Origin: Colletes latitarsis
Taxonomy: Eukaryota; Arthropoda; Insecta; Hymenoptera; Colletidae
NCBI RefSeq assembly: GCF_051014445.1
Contig: NC_135141.1
Span: 9,920,001 to 9,984,000, forward strand
Reading direction: 5' to 3'
Length of the DNA stretch: 64,000 bases
Below, piece by piece: positions 24,901 through 37,950 of the stretch. Position 1 is the stretch's first letter; each line of letters opens with the position of its first letter. The notes beneath the pieces are model-generated. The model was not told the origin of the DNA and did no database searches. It worked only from the letters and a program-made list of their open reading frames with translations. A program made the position numbers and the translations under genes.

Positions 24901-27900
24901 AGAAATAGCCCAGGATCTGGCCAACAGGTATGCGAATGATGCGAACGTATGAGCCAGATGAGGGCAAATCCCAGACATAACCCAGACCTAACCGGTGTTA
25001 TCCTCTAAAATATAGATCGAAAGCAGGTTTAATTGACAGTTTCAGTGTGGTACCACATTACTACGTGATCCAAACCAGAAAAAGCCCAGCATCTGGCTAA
25101 CAAGTATGCGAAAGATGCGATAGCATGAGCCAGATGATGGCATATCCCAGACATAACCCTGACCTAACCGGTGTTATCCTCTAAAATATAAATCGAAACC
25201 AGGTTTAATTGACTGTTTCTGTATGGTACCACATTACTGCGTGATCCCAACCAGAAATAGCCCAGGATCTGGCCAACTGGTATGCGAAAGATGCGAAAGT
25301 ATGAGCCAGATGAGGGCAAATCCCAGACATAACCCAGACCTAACCGGTGTTATCCTCTAGAATATTGATCCAATCCAAGTTTAATTGACAGTTTCAGTGT
25401 GGTACCACATTACTACGTGATCCAAACCGGAAAATCCCAGGATCTGTCCAACAGGTATGCGAAATATGCGATAGTATGTGCCAGATGAGGGCAAACCCCA
25501 GACATAACCCTGACCTAACCGGTGTTATCCTCTAAAATATACGTCGAAACCAGGTTTAATTGACTGTTTCAGTGTGGTACGACATTACTGCGTGATCCAA
25601 ACCAGAAGAAAACCCAGGATCTGGCCATCAAGTATGCGATTAATGCGAAAGTATGAGCCAGATAATTGCAAATACCAGACCTAACACAAACCTAACCGTT
25701 GTTATCCTCTTAAATATTGTTCGAATCCAGGTTGAATTGACTGTTTCAGTGTGGTACCACATTACTACGTGATCCAAACCAGTAAAACATTAGGATCTGG
25801 CCAACAAGTATGCGATAAATGCGAAAGTATGAGCCAGATGATTGCACATACCAGACCCAACACAAACCTAACCGTTGTTATCCTCTTAAATATTGTTCGA
25901 ATCCAGGTTGAATTGACTGTTTCAGTGTGGTACCACATTTACTACGTGATCCAAACTAGAAAAAGCCCAGGATCTGGCCAACAAGTATGCGAAAAATGCG
26001 AAATTGTGAGCCAGATAAGGGCAAATCCCAGACATAACTAAGACCTAACCGGTGTTATCCTCTAGAATATAGATCGAAACCTGGTTTAATTGACTGTTTC
26101 ACTGTGGTACCACAGTACTGCGTGATCCGAATCAGAAAACCCCAGGATCTGGCCAACAGGTATGCGAAAGATGCGAAAGTATGAGCCAGATGAGGGCAAA
26201 TCCCAGACATAAGCCAGACCTAACCTGTGTTATCCCCTAAAATATTGATCCAATCCAAGTTTAATTGACTGTTTCAGTGTGGTAGCTCATTACTACGTGA
26301 TCCAAACTAGAAAAAGCCCAGGATCTGGCCAACAGGTATGCGAATGATGCGAACGTATGAGCCAGATGAGGGCAAATCCCAGACATAACCCAGACCTAAC
26401 CGGTGTTATCCTCTAGAATATTGATCCAATCCAAGTTTAATTGACTGTTTCAGTGTGGTAGCACATTACTACGTGATCCAAACTAGAAAAAGCCCAGGAT
26501 CTGGCCAACAGGTATGCGAATGATGCGAAAGTATGAGCCAGATGAGGGCAAATCCCAGACATAAGCCAGACCTAAACTGCGTTATCCTCTAAAATATTGA
26601 TCCAATCCAAGTTTAATTGACAATTTCAGTGTGCTAGCACATTACTACGTGATCCAAACTAGAAAAAGCCCAGGATCTGGCCAACAGGTATGCGAATGAT
26701 GCGAACGTATGAGCCAGATGAGGTTAAATCTCAGACATAACCCAGACCTAACCGGTGTTATCCTCTAAAATATAAATCGAAACCAGGCTTAATTGACTGT
26801 TTCAGTGTGGTACCACATTACGGCGTGACCCAAACCAGAAGAAAACCCAGGATCTGGCTAACAAGTATGCGAAAGATGCGATAGTATGAGCCAGATGAGG
26901 GCAAATCCCAGACATAAGCCAGACCTAAACTGCGTTATCCTCTAAAATATTGATCCAATCCAAGTTTAATTGACAATTTCAGTGTGCTAGCACATTACTA
27001 CGTGATCCAAACTAGAAAAAGCCCAGGATCTGGCCAACAGGTATGCGAATGATGCGAACGTATGAGCCAGATGAGGGCAAATCCCAGACATAACCCAGAC
27101 CTAACCGGTGTTATCCTCTAAAATATAGATCGAAAGCAGGTTTAATTGACAGTTTCAGTGTAGTACCACATTACTACGTGATCCAAACCAGAAAAAACCC
27201 AGCATCTGGCTAACAAGTATGCGAAAGATGCGATAGAATGAGACAGATGATGGCAAATCCCAGACATAACCCTGACCTAACCGGTGTTATGCTTTAAAAT
27301 ATAAATCGAAACCAGGTTTAATTGACTGTTTCTGTGTGGTACCACATTACTGCGTGATCCCAACCAGAAATAGCCCAGGATCTGGCCAACTGGTATGCGA
27401 AAGATGCGAAAGTATGTGCCAGATGAGGGCAAATCCCAGACATAACCCAGACCTAACCGGTGTTATCCTCTAGAATATTGATCCAATCCAAGTTTAATTG
27501 ACTGTTTCAGTGTGGTACGACATTACTGCGTGATCCAAACCAGAAGAAAACCCAGGATCTGGCCATCAAGTATGCGATTAATGCGAAAGTATGAGCCAGA
27601 TGATTGCACATACCAGACCTAACACAAACCTAACCGTTGTTATCCTCTTAAATATTGTTCGAATCCAGGTTGAATTGACTGTTTCAGTGTGGTACCACAT
27701 TTACTACGTGATGCAAACCAGTAAAACCCTAGGATCTGGCCAACAAGTATGCGAAAGATGCGATAGTATGAGCCAGATGAGGGCAAATCCCGGATATAAG
27801 ACAGACCTAAACTGCGTTATCCTCTAAAATATTGATCCAATCCAAGCTTAATTCACTGTTTCAGTGTGTTAGCACATTACTATGTGATCCAAACTAGAAA

Positions 27901-28466
27901 AACCCCAGGATCTGGCCAACAGGTATGCGAATGATGCGAAAGTATGAGCCAGATGAGGGCAATTCCCAGACATAACCCAGACCTAACCGGTGTTATCCTC
28001 TAGAATATTGATCCAATCCAAGTTTAATTGACGGTTTCAGTGTGGTACCACATTACTACGTGATCCAAACTACAAAAAGCCCAGGATCTGGCCAACAGGT
28101 ATGCGAATGATGCGAAAGTATGAGCCAGATGAGGGCAAATCCCAGACATAACCCAGACCTAACCGGTGTTATCCTCTAGAATATTGATCCAGTCCAAGTT
28201 TAATTAACAGTTTCAGTGTGGTACCATATTACTACGTTATGCAAACCAGAAAATCCCAGGATCTGTCCAACAGGTATGCGAAAGATGCGATAGTATGAGT
28301 CAGATGAGGGCAAATCCCAGACATAACCCAGACCTAACCGGTGTTATCCTCAAAAATAAACATCGAAACCAGGTTTAATTGACTGTTTCAGTGTGCTACG
28401 ACATTACTGCGTGATCCAAACCAGAAGAATACCCAGGATCTAGCCAACAAGTATGCGACTAATGCG

Positions 28467-28482
28467 AAAGTATGAGGCAGAT
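28467..28482. repeat. Left target-site duplication of LINE tail (copy B)
   Basis: Same 16 bp as at 18492, displaced by 9975 bp. Confidence 0.88.
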
Positions 28483-28929
28483 TACCGGTCCGACGCAAGG
28501 GGAGGCACCCTCGGCGGTCTGGTGCGGCCATGAACGCCCGGCCGCCGAGGGGTGGAAACGGGGTCGCGGGCGGTTGCGAGTTGGGGCTCGCAGCCGCCAC
28601 TAAACGCGGTCCCGGGACGGATAGCGGCGGGATGGAGTGGCCCCGTCCCGCCGCTATGAGGCAGTGTGTCTACTGGGGGGACGGATTGTCCCCCCGGGGG
28701 ATGGGCGCGAAAGCGCGGGCACGGGGAGGATACCGGAAGAATGCTTCGAGCGATTCCCGGTATCCTCCCAAAGCGTGCCGAAGGGTCACCGTGGGGTTTT
28801 TAGTGGGTAGGTTCCGCGCCTGTCGTTGTACGGGCGCGGGGAATCCCACACACCCCTCCCACCTCTCCCCAAGGAGGTGGGAGGGAGTCTTTCGAAGATT
28901 TTCCCCACGACAAAAAAAAAAAAAAAAAA
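28483..28929 (+). mobile_element. 5'-truncated R1-clade LINE tail, duplicated copy
   Basis: Identical by eye to the insert at 18508-18954, with the same truncation point, poly(A) length and flanking duplication. It arose by satellite unit duplication and not by a second transposition. Confidence 0.93.
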
Positions 28930-28945
28930 AAAGTATGAGGCAGAT
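28930..28945. repeat. Right target-site duplication of LINE tail (copy B)
   Basis: Same 16 bp as at 18955, displaced by 9975 bp. Confidence 0.88.
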
Positions 28946-31900
28946 GATTGCAAATACCAGACCTAACACAAACCTAACCGTTGTTATCCTCTAAAATATT
29001 GTTCGAATGCAGGTTGAATTGACTGTTTCAGTGTGGCACCACATTACTACGTGTTGCAAACCAGAAAAACCCTAGGATCTGGCCAACAAGTATGCGAAAG
29101 ATGCGATAGTATGAGCCAGATGAGGGCAAATCCCGGACATAAGACAGACCTAACCTGTGTTATCCTCTCAAATATTGATCCAATCCAAGTTTAATTGACT
29201 GTTTCCGTGTGGTAGCACATTACTGCGTGATCCAAACTAGAAAAAGCCCAGGATCTGGCAAACAGGTATGCGAATGACGCGAAAGTATGAGCCAAATGAA
29301 GGCAAATCCCAGACATAACCCAAGCCTAAGCGGTGTTATCCTCTATGATATAGATCGAATCCAGGTTTAGTGGACTGTTTCAGTGCGCTACGACATTACT
29401 GCATGACCCAAACCAGAAGAAAACCCAGGATCTGGCTAACAAGTATGCGAAAGATGCGATAGTATGAGCCGGATGAGGGCAAATCCCAGACATAAGCCAG
29501 ACCTAAACTACGTTATCCTCTAAAATATTGATCCAATCCAAGTTTAATTGACAGTTTCAGTGTGGTACCACATTACTACGTAATCCAAACCGGAAAATCC
29601 CAGGATCTGTCCAACAGGTATGCGAAATTTGCGATAGTATGTGCCAGATGAGGGCAAATCCCAGACATAACCCTGACCTAACCGGTGTTATCCTCTAAAA
29701 TATACGTCGAAACCAGGTTTAATTGACTGTTTCAGTGTGGTACGACATTACTGCGTGATCCAAACCAGAAGAAAACCCAGGATCTGGCCATCAAGTATGC
29801 GATTAATGCGAAAGTACGTGCCAGATAATTGCAAATACCGGACCTAACACAAACCTAACCGGTGTCATCCTCTAAAATATAGATCGAAAGCAGGTTTAAT
29901 TGACAGTTTCAGTGTGGTACCACATTACTACGTGATCCAAACCAGAAAAAGCCCAGCATCTGGCTAACAAGTATGCGAAAGATGCGAAAGTATGAGCCAG
30001 ATGAGGGCAAATCCCAGACATAAGCCAGACCAAGCCTGTGTTATCCCCTAAAATATTGATCCAATCCAAGTTTAATTGACTGTTTCAGTGTGGTAGCACA
30101 TTACTACGTGATCCAAACTAGAAAAAGCCCAGGATCTGGCCAACAGGTATGCGAATGATGCGAAAGAATGAGCCAAATGAGGGCAAATCCCAGACATAAC
30201 CCAAGCCTAAGCGCTGTTATCCTCTAAAATATAGATCGAATCCAGGTTTAGTGGACTGTCTCAGTGTGGTACCACATTTCTACGTGATACAAACCAGAAA
30301 TAACCCAGGATCTGGCTAACAAGTATGCGAAAAAAGCGAATGTATGAGCCAGATGAGGGCAACTCCCAGACATAACCCTGACCTAACTGGTGTTATCCTC
30401 AAAAATATACATCGAAACCAGGTTTAATTGACTGTTTCATTGTGCTACGACATTACTGCGTGATCCAAACCAGAAGAATACCCAGGATCTGGCCATCAAG
30501 TATGCGACTAATGCGAAAGTATGAGCCAGATGATTGCAAATACCAGACCTAACACAAACCTAACCGTTCTTATCCTCTAAAATATTGTTCGAATCCAGGT
30601 TGAATTGACTGTTTCAGTGTGGCACCACATTACTACGTGATGCAAACCAGTAAAATCCTAGGATCTGGCCAACAAGTATGCGATAAATGCGAAAGTATGA
30701 GCCAAATGAAGGCAAATCCCAGACATAACCCAAGCCTAAGCGGTGTTATCCTCTAAGATATAGATCGAATCCAGGTTTAGTGGACTATTTCAGTGTGCTA
30801 CGACATTACTGCGTGACCCAAACCAGAAGAAAACCCAGGATCTGGCTAACAAGTATCCGAAAGATGCGATAGTATGTGCCAGATGAGGGCAAATCCCAGA
30901 CACAAGACAGACATAAACTGCGTTATCCTCTAAAATATTGATCCAATCCAAGTTTAATTGACTGTTTCAGTGTGCTAGCACATTACTATGTGATCCAAAC
31001 TAGAAAAAGCCCAGGATCTGGCCAACAGGTATGCGAATGATGCGAACGTATGAGCCAGATAGGGGCAAATCCCAGACATAACCCAGACCTAACCGGTGTT
31101 ATCCTCTATAATATTGATCCAATCCAAGTTTAATTGACGGTTTCAGTGTGGTACCACATTACTACCTGATCCAAACCGGAAAATCCCAGGATCTGTCCAA
31201 CAGGTATGCGAAAGATGCGATAGTATGAGCCAGATGAGGGCAAATCCCAGACATAAGCCAGACCTAACCTGTGTTATCCTCTAGAATATTGATCCAATCC
31301 AAGTTTAATTGACGGTTTCAGTGTGGTACCACATTACTACGTGATCCAAACCGGAAAATCCCAGGATCTGTCCAACAGGTATGCGAAAGATGCGATAGTA
31401 TGAGCCAGATGAGGGCAAATCCCAGACATAAGCCAGACCTAACCTGTGTTATCCTCTAGAATATTGATCCAATCCAAGTTTAATTGACTGTTTCAGTGTG
31501 GTACCACATTTCTACGTGATACAAACCAGAAATAACCCAGGATCTGGCTAACAAGTATGCGAATAAAGCGAATGTATGAGCCAGATGAGGTCAAATCCCA
31601 GACATAACCCAGACCTAACCGGTGTTATCCTCTAAAATATAAATCGAAACCAGGCTTAATTGACTGTTTCAGTGTGGTACCACATTACTGCGTGATCCCA
31701 ACCAGAAATAGCCCAGGATCTGGCCAACAGTTATGCGAAAGATGCGAAAGTATGAGCCAGATGAGGGCAAATCCCGGACATAAGACAGACCTAACCTGTG
31801 TTATCCTCTCAAATATTGATCCAATCCAAGTTTAATTCACTGTTTCAGTGTGCTAGCACATTACTATGTGATCCAAACTAGAAAAACCCCAGGATCTGGC

Positions 31901-33724
31901 CAACAGGTATGCGAATGATGCGAACGTATGAGCCAGATGAGGGGAATTCCCAGACATAACCCAGACCTAACCGGTGTTATCCTCTAGAATATTGATCCAA
32001 TCCAAGTTTAATTGACGGTTTCAGTGTGGTACCACATTACTACGTGATCCAAACTACAAAAAGCCCAGGATCTGGCCAACAGGTATGCGAATGATGCGAA
32101 AGTATGAGCCAGATGAGGGCAAATCCCAGACATAACCCAGACCTAACCGGTGTTATTCTCTAAAATATAAATCGAAACCAGGCTTAATTGACTGTTTCAG
32201 TGTGGTACCACATTTCTACGTGATACAAACCAGAAATAACCCAGGATCTGGCTAACAAGTATGCGAATAAAGCGAATGTATGAGCCAGATGAGGTCAAAT
32301 CCCCGACATAACCCAGACCTAACCGGTGTTCTCCTCCAAAATATAAATGGAAACCAGGCTTAATTGACTGTTTCAGTGTGGTACCACATTACTGCGTGAT
32401 CCCAACCAGAAATAGCCCAGGATCTGGACAACAGTTATGCGAAAGATGCGAAAGTATGAGCCAGATGAGGGCAAATCCCAGACATAACCCAGACCTAACC
32501 GGTGTTTTCCTCTAAAATATAGATCGAATCCAGGTTTAGTGGTCTGTTTCAGTGTGGTACCATATTTCTACGTGATCCAAACAAGAAAAAACCCAGGATC
32601 TGGCTAACAAGTATGCGAAAGATGTGATAGTATAAGCCAGATGAGGGCAAACCCCAGACATAAGCCAAACCTAACCTGTGTTATCCTCTCAAATATTGAT
32701 CCAATCCAAGTTTAATTGACTGTTACAGTGTGGCAGCACATTACTGCGTGATCCAAACTAGAAAAAGCCCAGGATCTGGCCGACAGGTATGCGAATGATG
32801 CGAAGGTATGAGCCAGATGAGGGCAAATCCCAGACATAACTCAGACCTAACCGGTGTTATCCTCTAAAATATAGATCGAATCCAGGTTTAGTGGTCCGTT
32901 TCAGTGTGGTACCACATTACTGCATGACCCAAACCAGAAGAAAACCCAGGATCTGGCTAACAAGTATGCGAAAGATGCGATAGTATGAGCCAGATGAGGG
33001 CAAATCCCAGACATAAGCCAGACCTAAACTGCGTTATCCTCTAAAATATTGATCCAATCCAAGTTTAATTGACTGTTTCAGTGTGCTAGCACATTACTAC
33101 GTGATCCAAACTCGAAAAAGCCCAGGATCTGGCCAACAGGTATGCGAATGATGCGAACGTATGAGCCAGATGAGGGCAAATCCCAGACATAACCCAGACC
33201 TAACCGGTGTTATCCTCTAAAATATAGATCGAAAGCAGGTTTAATTGACAGTTTCAGTGTAGTACCACATTACTACGTGATCCAAACCAGAAAAAACCCA
33301 GCAACTGGCTAACAAGTATGCGAAAGATGCGATAGCATGAGACAAATTATGGCAAATCCCAGACATAACCCTGACCTAACCGGTGTTATCCTCTAAAATA
33401 TAAATCGAAACCAGGTTTAATTGACTGTTTCTGTGTGGTACCACATTACTGCGTGATCCCAACCAGAAATAGCCCAGGATCTGGCCAACTGGTATGCGAA
33501 AGATGCGAAAGTATGTGCCAGATGAGGGCAAATCCCAGAAATAACCCAGACCTAACCGGTGTTATCCTCTAGAATATTGATCTAATCCAAGTTTAATTGA
33601 CTGTTTCAGTGTGGTTGCGACATTACTGCGTGATCCAAACCAGAAGAAAACCCAGGATCTGGCCATCAAGTATGCGATTAATGCGAAAGTATGAGCCAGA
33701 TAATTGCAAATACCAGACCTAACA

Positions 33725-35320
33725 CAAACCTAACCGTTGTTATCCTCTTAAATATTGTTCGAATCCAGGTTGAATTGACTGTTTCAGTGTGGTACCACAT
33801 TACTACGTGATCCAAACCAGTAAAACCTTAGGATCTGGCCAACAAGTATGCGATAAATGCGAAAGTATGAGCCAGATGATTGCACATACCAGACCTAACA
33901 CAAACCTAACCGTTGTTATCCTCTTAAATATTGTTCGAATCCAGGTTGAATTGACTGTTTCAGTGTGGTACGACATTTACCACGTGATCCAAACTGGAAA
34001 AAGCCCAGGATCTGGCCAACAAGTATGCAAAAAATGCGAAACTGTGAGCCAGATAAGGGCAAATCCCAGACATATCCAAGACCTAACCGGTCTTATCCTC
34101 TAGAATATAGATCGAAACCTGGTTTTATTGACTGTTTCACTGTGGTACCACATTACTGCGTGATCCGAACCAGAAAACCTCAGGATCTGGCCAACAGGTA
34201 TGCGAAAGATGCGAAAGTATGATCCAGATGAGGGCAAATCCCAGACATAAGCCAGACCTAACCTGTGTTATCCCCTAAAATATTGATCCAATCCAAGTTT
34301 AATTGACTGTTTCAGTGTTGTAGCACATTACTACGTCATCCAAACTAGAAAAAGCCCAAGATCTGGCCAACAGGTATGCGAATGACGCGAAAGTATGAGC
34401 CAAATGAGGGCAAATCCCAGACATAACCCAAGACTAAGCGCTGTTATCCTCTAAAATATAGATCGAATCCAGGTTTAGTGGACTGTTTCAGTGTGGTACC
34501 ACATTTCTACGTGATACAAACCAGAAATAACCCAGGATCTGGCCAACAGGTATGCGAAGGATGCGATAGTATGAGCCAGATGATGGCAAATCCCAGACAT
34601 AACCCTGACCTAACCGGTGTTGTCCTCTAAAATATAAATCGAAACCAGGCTTCATTGACTGTTTCAGTGTGGTACCACATTACTGCGTGATCCAAACCAG
34701 AAGAATACCCAGGATCTGGCCAACATGTATGCCATTAATGCGGAAGTATGAGCCAGATGAGGGCAAATCCCAGACATAACCCAGACCTAACCGGTGTTAT
34801 CCTCTAGAATATTGATCCAGTCCAAGTTTAATTAACAGTTTCAGTGTGGTACCACATTACTACGTTATGCAAACCAGAAAATCCCGGGATCTGTCCAACA
34901 GGTATGCGAAAGATGCGATAGTATGAGCCAGATGAGGGCAAATCCCAGACGTAACCCTGACCTAACCGGTGTTCTCCTCCAAAATATAAATGGAAACCAG
35001 GCTTAATTGACTGTTTCAGTGTGGTACCACATTACTGCGTGATCCCAACCAGAAGAATACCCAGGATCTGGCCAACAAGTATGCGACTAATGCGAAAGTA
35101 TGAGGCAGATGATTGCAAATACCAGACCTAACACAAACCTAACCGTTGTTATCCTCTAAAATATTGTTCGAATCCAGGTTGAATTGAATGTTTCAGTGTG
35201 GCACCACATTACTACGTGATGCAAACCAGTAAAACCCTGGGATCTGGCCAACAAGTATGCGAAAGATGCGATAGTATGAGCCAGATGAGGGCAAATCCCG
35301 GACATAAGACAGACCTAAAC
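33725..35320. repeat. Satellite block D1, duplicated at 37951-39546
   Basis: This block recurs 4226 bp downstream. Shared rare variants include GTGGTACGACATTTAC (33965/38191), the CAGTGTTGTAGC variant (34313/38539) and the CTCCTCCAAAATATAAATGG variant (34974/39200). Both copies contain an empty LINE target site. Confidence 0.82.
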
Positions 35321-37630
35321 TGTGTTATCCTCTCAAATATTGATCCAATCCAAGTTTAATTGACTGTTTCCGTGTGGTAGCACATTACTGCGTGATCCAA
35401 ACTAGAAAAAGCCCAGGATCTGGCAAACAGGTATGCGAATGACGCGAAAGTATGAGCCAAATGAAGGCAAATCCCAGACATAACCCAAGCCTAAGCGGTG
35501 TTATCCTCTACGATATAGATCGAATCCAGGTTTAGTGGACTGTTTCAGTGCGCTACGACATTACTGCATGACCCAAACCAGAAGAAAACCCAGGATCTGG
35601 CTAACAAGTATGCGAAAGATGCGATAGTATGAGCCGGATGAGGGCAAATCCCAGACATAAGCCAGACCTAAACTACGTTATCCTCTAAAATATTGATCCA
35701 ATCCAAGTTTAATTGACTGTTTCAGTGTGCTAGCACATTACTACGTGATCCAAACTAGAAAAAGCCCAGGATCTGGCCAACAGGTATGCGAATGATGCGA
35801 ACGTATGAGCCAGATGAGGGCAAATCCCAGACATAACCCAGACCTAACCGGTGTTATCCTCTAGAATATTGATCCAATCCAAGTTTAATGACAGTTTCAG
35901 TGTGGTACCACATTACTACGTGATCCAAACCGGAAAATCCCAGGATCTGTCCAACAGGTATGCGAAATATGCGATAGTATGTGCCAGATGAGGGCAAATC
36001 CCAGACATAACCCTGACCTAACCGGTGTTATCCTCTAAAATATACGTCGAAACCAGGTTTAATTGACTGTTTCAGTGTGGTACGACATTACTGCGTGATC
36101 CAAACCAGAAGAAAACCCAGGATCTGGCCATCAAGTATGCGATTAATGCGAAAGTACGTGCCAGATAATTGCAAATACCGGACCTAACACAAACCTAACC
36201 GGTGTCATCCTCTAAAATATAGATCGAAAGCAGGTTTAATTGACAGTTTCAGTGTGGTACCACATTACTACGTGATCCAAACCAGAAAAAGCCCAGCATC
36301 TGGCTAACAAGTATGCGAAAGATGCGAAAGTATGAGCCAGATGAGGGCAAATCCCAGACATAAGCCAGACCAAACCTGTGTTATCCCCTAAAATATTGAT
36401 CCAATCCAAGTTTAATTGACTGTTTCAGTGTGGTAGCACATTACTACGTGATCCAAACTAGAAAAAGCCCAGGATCTGGCCAACAGGTATGCGAATGATG
36501 CGAAAGAATGAGCCAAATGAGGGCAAATCCCAGACATAACCCAAGCCTAAGCGCTGTTATCCTCTAAAATATAGATCGAATCCAGGTTTAGTGGACTGTC
36601 TCAGTGTGGTACCACATTTCTACGTGATACAAACCAGAAATAACCCAGGATCTGGCTAACAAGTATGCGAAAAAAGCGAATGTATGAGCCAGATGAGGGC
36701 AAATCCCAGACATAACCCTGACCTAACTGGTGTTATCCTCAAAAATATACATCGAAACTAGGTTTAATTGACTGTTTCATTGTGCTACGACATTACTGCG
36801 TGATCCAAACCAGAAGAATACCCAGGATCTGGCCATCAAGTATGCGACTAATGCGAAAGTATGAGCCAGATGATTGCAAATACCAGACCTAACACAAACC
36901 TAACCGTTGTTATCCTCTAAAATATTGTTCGAATCCAGGTTGAATTGACTGTTTCAGTGTGGCACCACATTACTACGTGATGCAAACCAGTAAAATCCTA
37001 GGATCTGGCCAACAAGTATGCGATAAATGCGAAAGTATGAGCCAAATGAAGGCAAATCCCAGACATAACCCAAGCCTAAGCGGTGTTATCCTCTAAGATA
37101 TAGATCGAATCCAGATTTAGTGGACTATTTCAGTGTGCTACGACATTACTGCGTGACCCAAACCAGAAGAAAACCCAGGATCTGGCTAACAAGTATCCGA
37201 AAGATGCGATAGTATGTGCCAGATGAGGGCAAATCCCAGACACAAGACAGACATAAACTGCGTTATCCTCTAAAATATTGATCCAATTCAAGTTTAATTG
37301 ACTGTTTCAGTGTGCTAGCACATTACTATGTGATCCAAACTAGAAAAAGCCCAGGATCTGGCCAACAGGTATGCGAATGATGCGAACGTATGAGCCAGAT
37401 AAGGGCAAATCCCAGACATAACCCAGACCTAACCGGTGTTATCCTCTATAATATTGATCCAATCCAAGTTTAATTGACGGTTTCAGTGTGGTACCACATT
37501 ACTACGTGATCCAAACCGGAAAATCCCAGGATCTGTCCAACAGGTATGCGAAAGATGCGATAGTATGAGCCAGATGAGGGCAAATCCCAGACATAAGCCA
37601 GACCTAACCTGTGTTATCCTCTAGAATATT
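35050..37630. repeat. Satellite block C, LINE-free relative of the 10-kb unit
   Basis: Closely matches copy B from about 28440 to 31290, with an offset of 6165 at 35341/29176 and 6340 at 36181/29841, because block C carries one extra monomer near 35740-35900. It lacks the LINE tail: its equivalent position (35095-35110) is an uninterrupted target site. The rare CTGTTTCCGTGTGG (35356) and AGATTTAGTGG (37110) forms mark it. Confidence 0.8.
35095..35110. other. Empty paralogue of the LINE target site
   Basis: AAAGTATGAGGCAGAT followed by GATTGC, uninterrupted, in the monomer equivalent to the one holding the LINE in copies A and B. Confidence 0.87.
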
Positions 37631-37950
37631 GATCCAATCCAAGTTTAATTGACTGTTTCAGTGTGGTAGCACATTACTACGTGATCCAAACTACAAAAAG
37701 CCCAGGATCTGGCCAACAGGTATGCGAATGATGCGAACGTATGAGCCAGATAAGGGCAAATCCCAGACATAACCCAGACCTAACCGGTGTTATCCTCTAA
37801 AATATAAATCGAAACCAGGCTTAATTGACTGTTTCAGTGTGGTACCACATTTCTACGTGATACAAACCAGAAATAACCCAGGATCTGGCCAACTGGTATG
37901 CGAAAGATGCGAAAGTATGTGCCAGATGAGGGCAAATCCCAGAAATAACC

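Larger units (their letters stand above)
23775..33749. repeat. Higher-order repeat unit, copy B (9,975 bp)
   Basis: Second head-to-tail unit, following copy A directly. With the LINE insertion (447 bp plus 16-bp duplication) removed, about 9.51 kb remains, which is 54 monomers of 176 bp. Differences from copy A that I saw include positions near 20056/30031, 20491/30466, 21174/31149, 22750/32725 and 22830/32805. Both poly(A) runs are 21 bases long, which fits very recent duplication. Matching ends shortly after 33749, where GGCACCAC in copy A becomes GGTACCAC. Confidence 0.9.
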
